Made by a program: the position numbers and the translations under genes
Notes under the pieces: model-generated
Told to the model about the DNA's origin: nothing
What the model saw: the letters and a program-made list of their open reading frames with translations, nothing else
Databases searched by the model: none
In this document: one piece after another, positions 1 through 8,010 of the stretch
How the letters are laid out: each line of letters begins with the position of its first letter
Numbering within the stretch: the first letter of the stretch is position 1
Assembly: GCF_023744375.2 (NCBI RefSeq)
Contig: NZ_CP146284.1
Coordinates: 2,914,001 to 2,978,000, forward strand
Source of the DNA: Parabacteroides sp. AD58
Lineage (GTDB): Bacteria; Bacteroidota; Bacteroidia; Bacteroidales; Tannerellaceae
DNA: 64,000 bases
Direction: 5' to 3'

Positions 1-239
1 TGGCAATTGTAAAGGCTATACGTTATGTGGATAAAGTGGTTCCTCAGACGGATATGGATAAAATACGACCCGTGAAAGAGTTGGGGATAGATGCTGTATT
101 CGTTGGTTCAGACTGGAAGGGTACAGATGCTTGGAATCAGTATGAGAAAGAATTTGCAGAAGTGGGATGTGTAGTAATTTATTTGGATCATACAGATGGC
201 ATCAGTTCAACTATTTTGCGAGAGAAGTTAAATAAATAA
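1..239 (+). CDS. Nucleotidyltransferase of the glycerol-3-phosphate cytidylyltransferase (TagD) type, C-terminal part
   Basis: The frame is open at the window edge (first full codon at base 3), so the gene starts outside the window. The visible 79 residues read like the C-terminal half of a TagD/GCT-type enzyme: a stretch ending in RYVDKVVPQTD, then the conserved FVGSDWKG segment and the terminal GISSTILR motif, where the S-T/S-x-I-R residues contact CTP in this family. Members join CTP to a phosphorylated polyol to make a CDP-activated precursor in the cytoplasm. It lies 14 bases before a glycosyltransferase gene, which fits supply of an activated polyol for the surface polysaccharide made by this cluster. 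The exact substrate cannot be read from this part. Confidence 0.75.
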   Translation, partial: AIVKAIRYVDKVVPQTDMDKIRPVKELGIDAVFVGSDWKGTDAWNQYEKEFAEVGCVVIYLDHTDGISSTILREKLNK

Positions 240-253
240 TAGGGGATTAAGCT

Positions 254-1084
254 ATGGAAGGAGAAACGCAAAAATTTTCTGTCTGTATGTCTGTTTATAA
301 AAATGACAATACTGCAGACTTTACTGATGCGGTATTAAGTATTTATAATCAGACTTGTCCTCCAGACGAAATTATTTTGGTTATTGATGGTCCAGTTTCT
401 ATGACCATGTATGATGCAATAGAGGTTTTGAAGGAAAAGACAGGAATTATGAAGATAATACCTCTTGAGCAGAATATGGGTCATGCCATTGCTCGTCAGA
501 CAGCTATAGAAATTGCAAAGAATGACTTATGTGCAGTAATGGATGCAGATGATATTTCTTTGCCAGATCGTTTTGAAAAGCAATTACAGGCATTTGAGAA
601 TTATCCTGATGTGAGTGTGATAGGAGGTTTTATTAATGAGTTTATCCGTACTGTTGATAATGTTGTAGGCTCTCGTATCGTTCCAGAATGTGATATAGAT
701 ATTAAAAACTATATGAAATCTCGTTGCCCTATGAACCTCGTTACTGTAATGTTCAAGAAAAAGGATATAATGAATGTTGGGGGCTATCAGGATTGGTACT
801 GTGAAGAAGATTATTATTTATGGATTCGTTTGGCACTTGCAGGATATAAATTTTATAATATTCAAGAGAACTTGGTAAATGTCCGTGTAGGTGAGAAAAT
901 GTACCAGCGTAGAGGGGGTAAAAAATATTTTCTAAGTGAAGCCAGATTACAGAAATATATGTTTGACCATAAACTGATAACTTATCCGAGATATATTTAT
1001 AATGTGCTCATTCGCTGGATAGTACAGGTCGCAATGCCTAATAAACTCAGAGGTTGGGTGTTTAGAAAGTTTGCTAGAAAGTAA
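254..1084 (+). CDS. Family 2 glycosyltransferase
   Basis: The 276-residue protein has a GT-A fold start (FSVCMSVYKND, about residues 8-18), a nucleotide-binding segment, and the acidic metal/UDP-sugar motif AVMDADD at about residues 94-100. A later WYCEEDYYLWIRL segment carries the usual ED pair that precedes the catalytic region. There is no clear transmembrane segment, so it probably acts at the inner face of the cytoplasmic membrane and adds one sugar to the lipid-linked repeat unit. It lies between the cytidylyltransferase and the initiating sugar transferase in the same direction with very short gaps, so it is most likely in the capsule/O-antigen operon. Donor and acceptor are unknown. 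The base composition is AT-rich, as is common for such clusters. Confidence 0.9.
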   Translation: MEGETQKFSVCMSVYKNDNTADFTDAVLSIYNQTCPPDEIILVIDGPVSMTMYDAIEVLKEKTGIMKIIPLEQNMGHAIARQTAIEIAKNDLCAVMDADDISLPDRFEKQLQAFENYPDVSVIGGFINEFIRTVDNVVGSRIVPECDIDIKNYMKSRCPMNLVTVMFKKKDIMNVGGYQDWYCEEDYYLWIRLALAGYKFYNIQENLVNVRVGEKMYQRRGGKKYFLSEARLQKYMFDHKLITYPRYIYNVLIRWIVQVAMPNKLRGWVFRKFARK

Positions 1085-1106
1085 GATAGAGAAAATTGCA
1101 TTTTGT

Positions 1107-1760
1107 ATGATATTTAAATGGATTTTTGACCGTATTACTGCATTACTCGGGCTTTTAATCTTGTGGCCAGTATTGCTGATTGTTGCCATAATGGTAAAGA
1201 TCAAAATGCCTGGAGGACCAGTTTTCTTTGTGCAGAAACGAGTAGGTAAAGGAGGAAAACTTTTTAATTGCCATAAATTTCGGACAATGACAGTAAATCA
1301 TAATGGTTCAACGGTTTCTGTTGCCGGCGATTCTCGCATTACACCTTTGGGGGCAAAACTTCGTCATTATAAATTGGATGAGCTCCCAGGGTTATGGGAT
1401 GTTTTAATCGGTAACATGAGTTTTGTCGGTCCTCGTCCGGATGTCCCGGGATATGCGGATAAGTTGGAAGGAGATGATAGGGATGTACTGAAACTTCGTC
1501 CGGGGATTACAGGACCTGCTACTTTGAAGTACCGGTTAGAAGATGAAATGATTTCTGACTATGTCCGACAAAAACAGGCAGCAGGGGATACTCGTCCTAT
1601 GCAAGAGATAGCCACAGAGTATAATGATACAGTGATATATCCGGATAAGGTAAGATTGAATTGCTACTATTATCGTCATTATAGTTTCTTAAAAGATATA
1701 GAGATGATATTAGCTACGGTTCTTGGCTTTAAGGTTAAATTTGCCGGAGAGGAAGTATAA
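1107..1760 (+). CDS. Initiating sugar transferase (polyprenyl-phosphate sugar-1-phosphate transferase, PglC/WcaJ type)
   Basis: This 217-residue protein starts with a hydrophobic re-entrant helix (about residues 8-30, LLGLLILWPVLLIVAIMV), followed by the family signatures GGPVFFVQKRVGK, FNCHKFRTM, LDELPGLWDVLIGNMSFVGPRP and RPGITG. These identify the bacterial sugar transferase family, which moves a sugar-1-phosphate from a nucleotide sugar to undecaprenyl phosphate as the first step of repeat-unit assembly. I prefer the ATG at 1107. A TTG 36 bases upstream is in frame but would overlap the previous gene and add a poorly conserved tail. The short length matches the monotopic PglC-type catalytic core without the four-helix WbaP extension. 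Confidence 0.92.
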   Translation: MIFKWIFDRITALLGLLILWPVLLIVAIMVKIKMPGGPVFFVQKRVGKGGKLFNCHKFRTMTVNHNGSTVSVAGDSRITPLGAKLRHYKLDELPGLWDVLIGNMSFVGPRPDVPGYADKLEGDDRDVLKLRPGITGPATLKYRLEDEMISDYVRQKQAAGDTRPMQEIATEYNDTVIYPDKVRLNCYYYRHYSFLKDIEMILATVLGFKVKFAGEEV

Positions 1761-1794
1761 GTTATTTGAATGAATAGGATAAAATAATAGAATC

Positions 1795-3078
1795 ATGTCA
1801 GAAGAAAGAAAAACAATTTACCTCTGTCTCGCCCACATGAGCGAAGAGGGTTGGGAACAGAAATATGTAAAGGAAGCGTTTGATACCAACTGGGTGGTAC
1901 CCATGGGACCGAATGTGAATGCTTTCGAGCAGGATTTGCAGAATTTTGTCAACCATAATACGGATGGAAGTGAGCTGGATCGGAAAGTGGTTTGTTTGTC
2001 TGCCGGTACAGCGGCTGTTCATCTGGCCCTGATTGGTTGTGGCGTGAAAGCCGGTGATGAAGTGCTTGTGCAGAGTTTTACGTTCTGTGCTTCTTCGCAT
2101 CCGATCACGTATTTAGGAGCGAAACCGGTATTTGTGGGTTCCGAAAAGGAAACCTGGAATATGGACCCGGTACTTTTGGAACAGGCTATCTTGGATCGGA
2201 AGGAGAAAACAGGCCGTTATCCGAAGGCGATTGTCCCGGTGGCCTTGTATGGTATGCCGTATCGGATTGATGAGATCTGTGCCATCGCCGATAAATATGG
2301 CATTCCGGTTGTAGAGGATGCTGCCGAGGGGATGGGCAGCCGGTTTAATAGTCAGGTATTGGGTACGTTTGGAAAGTTCGGTGTATTGAGCTTTAACGGA
2401 AACAAGATGATTACGACTTCGGGCGGTGGTGCTTTGATCTGCCGGGATGCCAAGGAAGCCAACGACATGATGTGGTATGCTACCCAGGCGCGTGATGCTT
2501 ATCCTTATTATCAGCATTCGGCCATCGGGTATAATTATCGAATGAGTAATATTTGTGCCGGTATCGGTCGTGGACAGATGACGGTCTTGAATGATCATAT
2601 CGCTCATCACAAGCATGTGCAGGCCCTGTATAAGGAATTGCTGAAGGAGGTTCCGGGTGTTCATCTGCATGATCAGCCGAAGGATAAAAAGTTTGATGCC
2701 AATTTCTGGCTTTGTGCCGCTACCTTAGATCCGGAAGTGAAGATTATCGGACAGGAGAATGCCTATAAGGAAGTCATTAAGACGGCGGTGGGTGGTGCTG
2801 CCGGTGTGATCCATGCGGTTGATTCGGCAACGACCGATTGCCAGCCGAATGATAATATCGAAGCACTCCGAGTTTATATGTTATCGAAGAAGATAGAGGC
2901 AAGACCGGTGTGGAAGCCGATGCACAAGCAGCCGGTTTATGAGGGTTCGCCTGTTTATACGAATGGGGTAGAAGAAGATATCTTCAAGAAAGGGTTCTGT
3001 CTGCCTGCCGGTCCGTGGGTAACAGACGAGGATGTTCAGTATATCGTGGATACAATCAAGAAAGCGATTGTCCGTTAA
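1795..3078 (+). CDS. DegT/DnrJ/EryC1/StrS-family PLP aminotransferase
   Basis: The 427-residue protein has the fold-type I sugar aminotransferase pattern: LSAGTAAVHLAL near residue 68, an Asp in VVEDAAEGMGS (about 172-182), and the PLP-binding lysine in SFNGNKMITTSGGG (Lys204). Enzymes of this family aminate a nucleotide-linked keto sugar, giving for example a bacillosamine-type or viosamine-type sugar. The pairing with a PglC-type initiating transferase just upstream suggests that the product is the first, amino-modified sugar loaded on undecaprenyl phosphate. That link is inferred from context. The GC content is clearly higher than in the upstream glycosyltransferase genes. Confidence 0.92.
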   Translation: MSEERKTIYLCLAHMSEEGWEQKYVKEAFDTNWVVPMGPNVNAFEQDLQNFVNHNTDGSELDRKVVCLSAGTAAVHLALIGCGVKAGDEVLVQSFTFCASSHPITYLGAKPVFVGSEKETWNMDPVLLEQAILDRKEKTGRYPKAIVPVALYGMPYRIDEICAIADKYGIPVVEDAAEGMGSRFNSQVLGTFGKFGVLSFNGNKMITTSGGGALICRDAKEANDMMWYATQARDAYPYYQHSAIGYNYRMSNICAGIGRGQMTVLNDHIAHHKHVQALYKELLKEVPGVHLHDQPKDKKFDANFWLCAATLDPEVKIIGQENAYKEVIKTAVGGAAGVIHAVDSATTDCQPNDNIEALRVYMLSKKIEARPVWKPMHKQPVYEGSPVYTNGVEEDIFKKGFCLPAGPWVTDEDVQYIVDTIKKAIVR

Positions 3079-3096
3079 TTTCAATAACTTTGCCTT

Positions 3097-3288
3097 ATGC
3101 TTTTGGATAACGAATTCATCAACTCCTTATTAGACCGAGCCAAGGAATCACCCCGTCTCCGTCAGCACTATGATCTGCGTAATTCGGCTGCCGATACCTC
3201 GCAGCGGATGCTGAATGCCCTCTTGCCGGGTACGGAAGTAGCCATTCACCGGCATGAAGAGACGGAAACAGTGGTATTAAGGGCTTGA
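3097..3288 (+). pseudogene. 5' fragment of a WbuC-like cupin gene (duplicate of the intact gene at 5144)
   Basis: The first about 60 codons match the intact cupin gene at 5144-5533, with roughly ten base differences in about 180 positions, several of them silent. Similarity begins at the start codon and stops after the metal-binding HRHEE segment, where three bases are missing and the frame runs into ETVVLRA and a stop. The C-terminal half of the cupin barrel is absent, so a working enzyme is not expected. A perfect -7 element (TAACTTTG) sits about 15 bases before the ATG, which suggests this is the original promoter-proximal end of the cupin gene, now cut off from its 3' part by the inserted pair at 3340-5131. 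Confidence 0.88.
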
Positions 3289-3292
3289 ATTA

Positions 3293-3323
3293 TTGGAATA
3301 ATGGGAAAAATATATTTCTTTTG
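3293..3323 (+). promoter_or_regulatory. Probable promoter of the first ATPase/TOPRIM pair
   Basis: TTG at 3293 is followed after 20 bases by TTCTTTTG at 3316, one mismatch from the Bacteroidetes -7 consensus TAnnTTTG. It lies 16 bases before the ATG of the ATPase gene and just after the broken cupin copy, so the inserted pair seems to carry its own promoter. Confidence 0.45.
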
Positions 3324-3339
3324 TAACAAATAAGATAGT

Positions 3340-4404
3340 ATGAAGCTTTTAAGATTTGTATATAAGGAGAAAGATTGGGAATTGAAAGAAGTCAATTTCC
3401 AGTCAGTCAATTTATTAGTTGGAAAGAATGCTTCAGGTAAGTCTAAGACAATTCAAAGTTTGAATGTCGTGGTTGCTTATTTGTTACAGCAAAAAGAAAT
3501 ATCGGCAAGTGATAGATTTGATTTCTTCTTGTATTTTGAAAAAGACGAAGAGTTTATTTCATATCGGGTAAAATGTGCGGCTGGTGTCATTCTTTTTGAG
3601 GAAATTAAAGTGCAAAAAGAAGGACAAGATGAGATCTTATTACAAAGGAATAAAGAGATTACGACCTTGCATGGGATGGAGATCAATCCACCGAAGAATA
3701 AATTGACACCTCATGTCCGTAGAGATACGGTTTCCTATCCCTATATTGAAGCGATTATGCAATGGGCCGAACATGTATGCGGACAGCGTTTTAATGAAAC
3801 GGATATCTGGGGTGATTCGCATACGGATTCTTATATTCAAGCTCATGGTAAAAATTTATATACCATGATCAAGACTTTGCCTGATGATCGTATTGAGTAC
3901 ATAAAGGAACTGGCCAATCAGTTGGATTATCCATTAACGGATATTGAGCCGTTTGAAACAAAGGATATTCATAAAATATTATTTTATGAAAAAGGAGTGA
4001 ATCGGGTGTTGTTTGATTCGGATTTATCGAAAGGTATGTTCCGTACTTTGCATTTGATTATTTATTTGGAATATCTGATACAGCAGGATTGTCCTTCCTT
4101 ATTGCTGATTGATGATGTTTGTGAAGGATTGGATTATAATAGATCGACCCAATTAGGCAAATACTTGTTTCAACGATGTGAGGAACAAGATATTCAGTTA
4201 ATAGCCAGTTCCAATGATAGTTTTCTGATGAATGCCGTCGATACACGGTATTGGAATATTCTTTTCCGCCGGGGAAGTGAGGTCTTTAGCATCAATTATT
4301 TAACGCATCCTCAATTGTTTGATGAGTTCGTATATACGGGATTAAGTAATTTCGATTTGTTCTCATCTGATTATATAGACCGATATCTGTCAAATCATGA
4401 ATAA
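3340..4404 (+). CDS. OLD/ABC-like AAA ATPase (AAA_21 type), first member of defence-like pair 1
   Basis: The 354-residue protein has an N-terminal Walker A (GKNASGKS, residues 28-35), a short signature-like segment LSKGMFRTL (about 229-237), a Walker B SLLLIDD (253-259) followed by a D-loop-like CEGLD, and an IASSND segment where most relatives have the switch histidine (ATTHS). The layout is that of SMC/ABC-type ATPases related to the OLD family, which act as sensors or regulators of a partner nuclease. The gene is AT-rich compared with its neighbours. Its last 8 bases overlap the next gene, so the two are translated together. The asparagine in place of the switch histidine is unusual. A role in phage or plasmid defence is inferred only from family and context. 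Confidence 0.82.
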   Translation: MKLLRFVYKEKDWELKEVNFQSVNLLVGKNASGKSKTIQSLNVVVAYLLQQKEISASDRFDFFLYFEKDEEFISYRVKCAAGVILFEEIKVQKEGQDEILLQRNKEITTLHGMEINPPKNKLTPHVRRDTVSYPYIEAIMQWAEHVCGQRFNETDIWGDSHTDSYIQAHGKNLYTMIKTLPDDRIEYIKELANQLDYPLTDIEPFETKDIHKILFYEKGVNRVLFDSDLSKGMFRTLHLIIYLEYLIQQDCPSLLLIDDVCEGLDYNRSTQLGKYLFQRCEEQDIQLIASSNDSFLMNAVDTRYWNILFRRGSEVFSINYLTHPQLFDEFVYTGLSNFDLFSSDYIDRYLSNHE

Positions 4405-5131
4405 AAGGAAAATAGCCTTATTTGTGGAAGGACAAGGTGAACTTATATTCCTTCGTGAGTTTTTATTCCGCTGGTATCAGTTTGATACGAATAGGGTGGG
4501 GGTTACTTGTTATTCTTTGCAGGCTCAACGATTTAATCCGGTACCTTACCCTATAGGAGATGAACAAAGTGAAAATTTTTTCCAGATTGTCAATGTAGGT
4601 AATGATCAGACGGTACTAAGTAAGATGTTAGATGAATCGGATCGTTTGACGGCTCAGGGATATCATAAGATTGTTGGCTTGCGTGATATGTTTAGTAAGC
4701 AATATCATCAGGTTTGTAAAAATAGGATGATAAATGAAGATATTAACCAGAACTTTATAAATGGTGCTTTAAAAACAATCCTTAATAGAAAAGGAGCGAA
4801 CAGTAATTGTTCTTTACATTTCGCTATTATGGAATTTGAGACATGGCTATTGTCGATGCCTGCTTGTTGGCAACAGATGGATTCTAAATTGACATACGAT
4901 TTTATCCAAAAGCATTTGGGTATAGATCTTTCTCAGGATTTGGAAAAAACAATTTATCATCCAACAGTTGTCTTAAAAAATATCTGTCACTTGATTAATA
5001 GTGACTATGATAAACATGATAAAGAACTGGAGACCATTATGGCTTCATTATCGAAAGCGGATTTCGAAGCATTGATAAATTCTGGAAAATGTCATTCTTT
5101 CTCTAGTTTTGTGCAGACAATTATTTATTGA
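4397..5131 (+). CDS. TOPRIM-like protein (DUF4276/RloB-like), putative nuclease partner of pair 1
   Basis: The 244-residue protein opens with IALFVEGQGELIFLREFL. The VEG (Glu11) and following Glu15 match the first TOPRIM motif seen in DUF4276, RloB and AriB-like proteins. A lone acidic motif VGLRDM follows (Asp97), and AIMEFETWLL (Glu146, Glu148) is typical of the third region in DUF4276. The classic DxD is therefore reduced to one clear Asp. There is no signal peptide or membrane segment. The 8-base overlap with the ATPase gene argues for a two-component system, as in PARIS (ATPase plus TOPRIM effector), but I cannot place it in a named system from sequence alone. Confidence 0.72.
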   Translation: MNKRKIALFVEGQGELIFLREFLFRWYQFDTNRVGVTCYSLQAQRFNPVPYPIGDEQSENFFQIVNVGNDQTVLSKMLDESDRLTAQGYHKIVGLRDMFSKQYHQVCKNRMINEDINQNFINGALKTILNRKGANSNCSLHFAIMEFETWLLSMPACWQQMDSKLTYDFIQKHLGIDLSQDLEKTIYHPTVVLKNICHLINSDYDKHDKELETIMASLSKADFEALINSGKCHSFSSFVQTIIY

Positions 5132-5143
5132 AATACATTCATT

Positions 5144-5533
5144 ATGCTCATCAATAACGAATTCATCAACTCCTTATTTGACCGGGCCAAGGAATCACCC
5201 CGTCTCCGTCAGCACTATGACTTGCGTAATTCGGCTGCCGATACCTCGCAGCGGATGCTGAATGCCCTCTTGCCGGGTACGGAAGTAGCCATTCACCGCC
5301 ATGAAGAGACAGCTGAGACGGTGGTCTGCCTGATGGGGAAACTCGAAGAAGTGATCTACGAGGAAGTCGGGGAGGAGAACGGCCAGCCGACCTTCCGCGA
5401 AGTATCCCGCCAGCTGTTGTCGCCTGCCGAAGGGAAGTACGGGATGCAGATTCCCGCGGGTGTCTGGCATACGGTCCATGTGATCGAGCCGTCCGTCATC
5501 TTTGAAGCCAAAGATGGGGCGTATAAAGGATAA
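5144..5533 (+). CDS. WbuC-family cupin metalloprotein, intact copy
   Basis: The 129-residue protein is a small single-domain cupin. Metal ligands are visible in EVAIHRHEET (His51, His53) and in PAGVWHTV (His109). WbuC-family proteins are encoded at the ends of many O-antigen and capsule clusters. Their chemical role is not established, although a sugar-modifying or lyase role is often assumed. This is the complete copy of the gene whose 5' end is repeated at 3097. It begins 12 bases after the TOPRIM-like gene and ends at a strong terminator, so it closes the polysaccharide cluster. No good -7 element lies just before it, so it may now depend on transcription from the inserted pair. Confidence 0.85.
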   Translation: MLINNEFINSLFDRAKESPRLRQHYDLRNSAADTSQRMLNALLPGTEVAIHRHEETAETVVCLMGKLEEVIYEEVGEENGQPTFREVSRQLLSPAEGKYGMQIPAGVWHTVHVIEPSVIFEAKDGAYKG

Positions 5534-5570
5534 TCAACATAATAGTTGAGGTTTTTGGTTTTGTGTAATG

Positions 5571-5605
5571 AGGCGTAATCCCGCTTGGGGATTGCGCCTT
5601 TTTTT
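5571..5605 (+). terminator. Rho-independent terminator after the cupin gene
   Basis: A 12-bp stem (5571-5582 with 5588-5599, one G-U pair) with a short loop is followed by a run of seven T. It ends the polysaccharide cluster and separates it from the second ATPase pair. Confidence 0.9.
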
Positions 5606-5663
5606 GCTGGATGATAGGAGATGATTTTCTGAAAGAAAGAGTGGTTTTCTGAAATATATCTTT

Positions 5664-5671
5664 TATTTTTG
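5664..5671 (+). promoter_or_regulatory. -7 promoter element of ATPase pair 2
   Basis: TATTTTTG fits TAnnTTTG exactly and lies 14 bases before the ATG at 5686. I see no clear TTG at -33. The preceding bases contain TTTTCTGAAA twice (near 5624 and 5645). Confidence 0.45.
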
Positions 5672-5685
5672 TAAAAAAAGAAATT

Positions 5686-6795
5686 ATGGATAAAAAGCGC
5701 ATCTACTTTCCTGATCTGACAATAGAAGGCTTTAAGTCGATCGATCATCTGTATATAGATTCTCTTTCCTCTATTAATTTGATTGCCGGTGATAACAATG
5801 TGGGTAAATCGACGGTTCTGGAAGCGTTATATGCACTTGCAACCGGAGGAGAGATGGGCGCTTTGCTCCAAATGGGATGTAATCGGATGAATATTCAGAA
5901 TCCGATGGGTGAATCTTTTGTCGTGGACAAGGAGAAGTTGCTTTTGACTTTTTTCAAAGACTGGCAATTTAAGTTGGGTAAAGATTTGATCATTAAGGCA
6001 GGAACAGATCAGGCATTACAAATGAAATTGGTATATGTGCTGGAATCAAAAGAAAAAGCAGGTAATGCCGTCGTTAATAAAATGGAAATTCTGGATCAGC
6101 CTTTAGAGAATGCCCAAGGAGGTGATACGTTGGAAAGAGGTATCCTGTTTACTTCAAATAATAATACATTCTTTTCTGCTTTCAGTACGGGTTCGGGTAT
6201 GGGGGATGAATTTGTTTATCCGAAGCAGGTTAACTTTATTCATACGTCTTTGTCTTCTAAAAGTTATAATTTGCGATTATGGGACAATATCGCTTTGACC
6301 GGACTGGAAAGACATGTTATAGAAGCCCTGAGGGTTATTGATCCCCTTGTTGAAAACCTGGCGTTTTTGGAAGAGTCTGTTCTGAAAGGGGGAAGAGGTG
6401 CTTCAGACAGAGTGCCCTATATTACCTTAAAAAATAGACCGGACAGATATCCGCTGAGTATTATGGGGGATGGTATGAACCGTATCCTGTCTATTATATT
6501 AGGTATTGTCAATTCAAAAGGAGGCATTTGCCTGATTGATGAAATAGAAAATGGTATTTACTATCGGCGTCAGCCGGAATTGTGGAGAATAATATGCCTG
6601 CTGGTAAAAGAATTGGATGTGCAGCTTTTCGCCACGACGCATAGTCTGGATTGCATCAGGAGCTTTTCCTCGGTTGCTCATGAAGTAGATGCTCAGTTGA
6701 TTCGTCTGGAAAAGAGAAAATCAGAGTTCGCTGCAGTGAACTATAAATCGGGAGAGTTACAAATAGCCTTAGAAAATGATATAGAATTACGTTAA
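5686..6795 (+). CDS. AAA_15/AAA_21-type ATPase, first member of defence-like pair 2
   Basis: This 369-residue ATPase has the usual N-terminal sequence of RecF/OLD-like proteins (LTIEGFKSIDHL), Walker A GDNNVGKST at residues 35-43, a SIMGDGMNRIL signature region, Walker B GICLIDEIENG near residues 280-290, and the switch motif FATTHSLD near residue 316. All key ATPase residues are present, unlike the neighbouring ATPase at 3340, to which it is only distantly similar. The gene ends one base before the DUF3226 gene, which indicates tight co-expression. Such ATPase/DUF3226 pairs are frequent in variable regions of Bacteroidales genomes. A defence role is likely but inferred. Confidence 0.88.
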   Translation: MDKKRIYFPDLTIEGFKSIDHLYIDSLSSINLIAGDNNVGKSTVLEALYALATGGEMGALLQMGCNRMNIQNPMGESFVVDKEKLLLTFFKDWQFKLGKDLIIKAGTDQALQMKLVYVLESKEKAGNAVVNKMEILDQPLENAQGGDTLERGILFTSNNNTFFSAFSTGSGMGDEFVYPKQVNFIHTSLSSKSYNLRLWDNIALTGLERHVIEALRVIDPLVENLAFLEESVLKGGRGASDRVPYITLKNRPDRYPLSIMGDGMNRILSIILGIVNSKGGICLIDEIENGIYYRRQPELWRIICLLVKELDVQLFATTHSLDCIRSFSSVAHEVDAQLIRLEKRKSEFAAVNYKSGELQIALENDIELR

Positions 6796-6796
6796 T

Positions 6797-7456
6797 ATGA
6801 AAAAGAATAAGCCATTCCGATTATTGGTCGAAGGGATAAATGACTTACATGTCGTATGTAACTTGGCTAATCGCTTAAGTTTGTTGGAAACATTCGAGGT
6901 GGAGGATATAGGTTCCTATCAGCAGATTTTGAAAGTCTTACCCGTGCTATTGAAAAGTACGAATAATCTGCAACGGCTGGGTATTGTGGTGGATGCTGAT
7001 GAGAATCTGAAAGGACATTGGGAGGCTATACGGCATATTTTACTTGACAGCCAGTTGTATTCTTCTGTCCCGGAAGAACTGCCGAAAGAAGGTCTGGTGG
7101 CGCATCCGGATGATCCGGCTTATATAATTTTCGGGCTTTGGATAATGCCGGACAATAATTTGAATGGAATGTTAGAGGACTTTGTTACTTTTATGATTCC
7201 GGAAAAGAATGATGATGTTTTGTTGAGAAAAACAGATGATGTATTAAAAGAACTGGAAGAGAATCATTGGAATAAATATAAAAGTGTGCATCATGCAAAG
7301 GCCAGAATTCATACTTGGTTGTCATGGCAGGATGAACCGGGAACACCCATGGGAACAGCTATTACGAAACAAACCTTATCTACAGATGGAGAATTATGCC
7401 AGAAGTTCATAGCTTGGTTGAATAATCTATTTGAATGTATACCTCTTCCTCATTAG
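6797..7456 (+). CDS. DUF3226 protein with TOPRIM-like fold, partner of ATPase pair 2
   Basis: The 219-residue protein starts with FRLLVEGINDLHVV, the conserved DUF3226 opening (Glu12 and Asp16). Next come LGIVVDADEN with the DxD pair at about residues 66 and 68, and GLWIMPDNNLNGMLEDF, in which the acidic residues complete a TOPRIM-type metal site. DUF3226 is related to the nuclease part of OLD proteins, so this pair may be a split OLD system. The ATG follows the ATPase stop by one base. A defence role is inferred from family and neighbours. The gene ends shortly before a repeated hairpin at 7460. Confidence 0.85.
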   Translation: MKKNKPFRLLVEGINDLHVVCNLANRLSLLETFEVEDIGSYQQILKVLPVLLKSTNNLQRLGIVVDADENLKGHWEAIRHILLDSQLYSSVPEELPKEGLVAHPDDPAYIIFGLWIMPDNNLNGMLEDFVTFMIPEKNDDVLLRKTDDVLKELEENHWNKYKSVHHAKARIHTWLSWQDEPGTPMGTAITKQTLSTDGELCQKFIAWLNNLFECIPLPH

Positions 7457-7458
7457 AA

Positions 7459-7500
7459 AACTTCCCCTGTTATAGGGGAAGTGTCCGAAGGACGATGGGG
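7459..7500. repeat. Small palindromic repeat (CTTCCCCTG element), copy 1
   Basis: A hairpin CTTCCCCTGTTATAGGGGAAG is followed by TGTCCGAAGGACGATGGGG. Near-identical units form the tails of the larger repeats at about 8318-8361 and 11575-11617. Here it sits directly downstream of the DUF3226 gene and may also act as a 3' end structure. Confidence 0.6.
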
Positions 7501-7515
7501 TTACAGCCCCCTCGT

Positions 7516-7752
7516 TTACGGTTCACCCAAGATCTTGAAGATACAGGCTACCTGATGCGGGGTATAAATCCGGTTCCGCGGGTTCCAGCCCGATTCTTTC
7601 AGCATCTCTACCAGGGTGGGATTATAGATAATCCACTCTTTTAACCGACGGGATGCCATCGCCGGCGTCAGGTGCGGGCAGTACAGGCATCCTAATTCCA
7701 TATTGGAAAAGGTGCGGGGCCGTATGGTCCCATTTTCATTGTTGTATGTCAT
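7516..7752 (-). CDS. DUF4248 small protein
   Basis: The 78-residue protein fits the Bacteroidales DUF4248 family: a conserved ELGCLYCPHLTPAMASRRLKEWI segment in two pieces, followed by YTPHQVACIFKILGEP at the C-terminus, typical of a compact helical, possibly DNA-binding, domain. These proteins are commonly found beside primase, HU-like and lysozyme/amidase genes near capsule loci, as in this window. Their function is unknown. The gene is on the opposite strand to the defence-like pairs and reads towards them. Confidence 0.8.
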   Translation of the reverse strand: MTYNNENGTIRPRTFSNMELGCLYCPHLTPAMASRRLKEWIIYNPTLVEMLKESGWNPRNRIYTPHQVACIFKILGEP

Positions 7753-7781
7753 AGTTTTTAATGTTTAGTTGTTTGTATTCG

Positions 7782-7956
7782 TGTACGTTCTTTCTGGCTT
7801 GACCCAGAAAGAACCAAAGAGGTCAAGGCTGCGTCTGCTGAGCTACTCCGTCTCTTCGTTCCGCTGTGCGCGCCGCAAACTCGCCTTCGGCTCAAACAGC
7901 GACGCTCCGGCCGCTCCACTTCGTTCCTCCGCTTAACGCTCACCAGAACGAGGCCG
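7782..7956. repeat. Dispersed repeat R2, copy a
   Basis: About 175 bases running from GTACGTTCTTTCTGG to CGAGGCCG. The start is a palindrome (GTTCTTTCTGG, 6-base loop, CCAGAAAGAAC). It is nearly identical to copy b at 11026-11201. Related copies lie in inverted orientation at 12057-12277 and 15250-15465. Confidence 0.85.
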
Positions 7957-8010
7957 AAACAATTGACAATTGATGATTGACAATTGACAATTTTCTTTTC
8001 TCCCTCTTTT

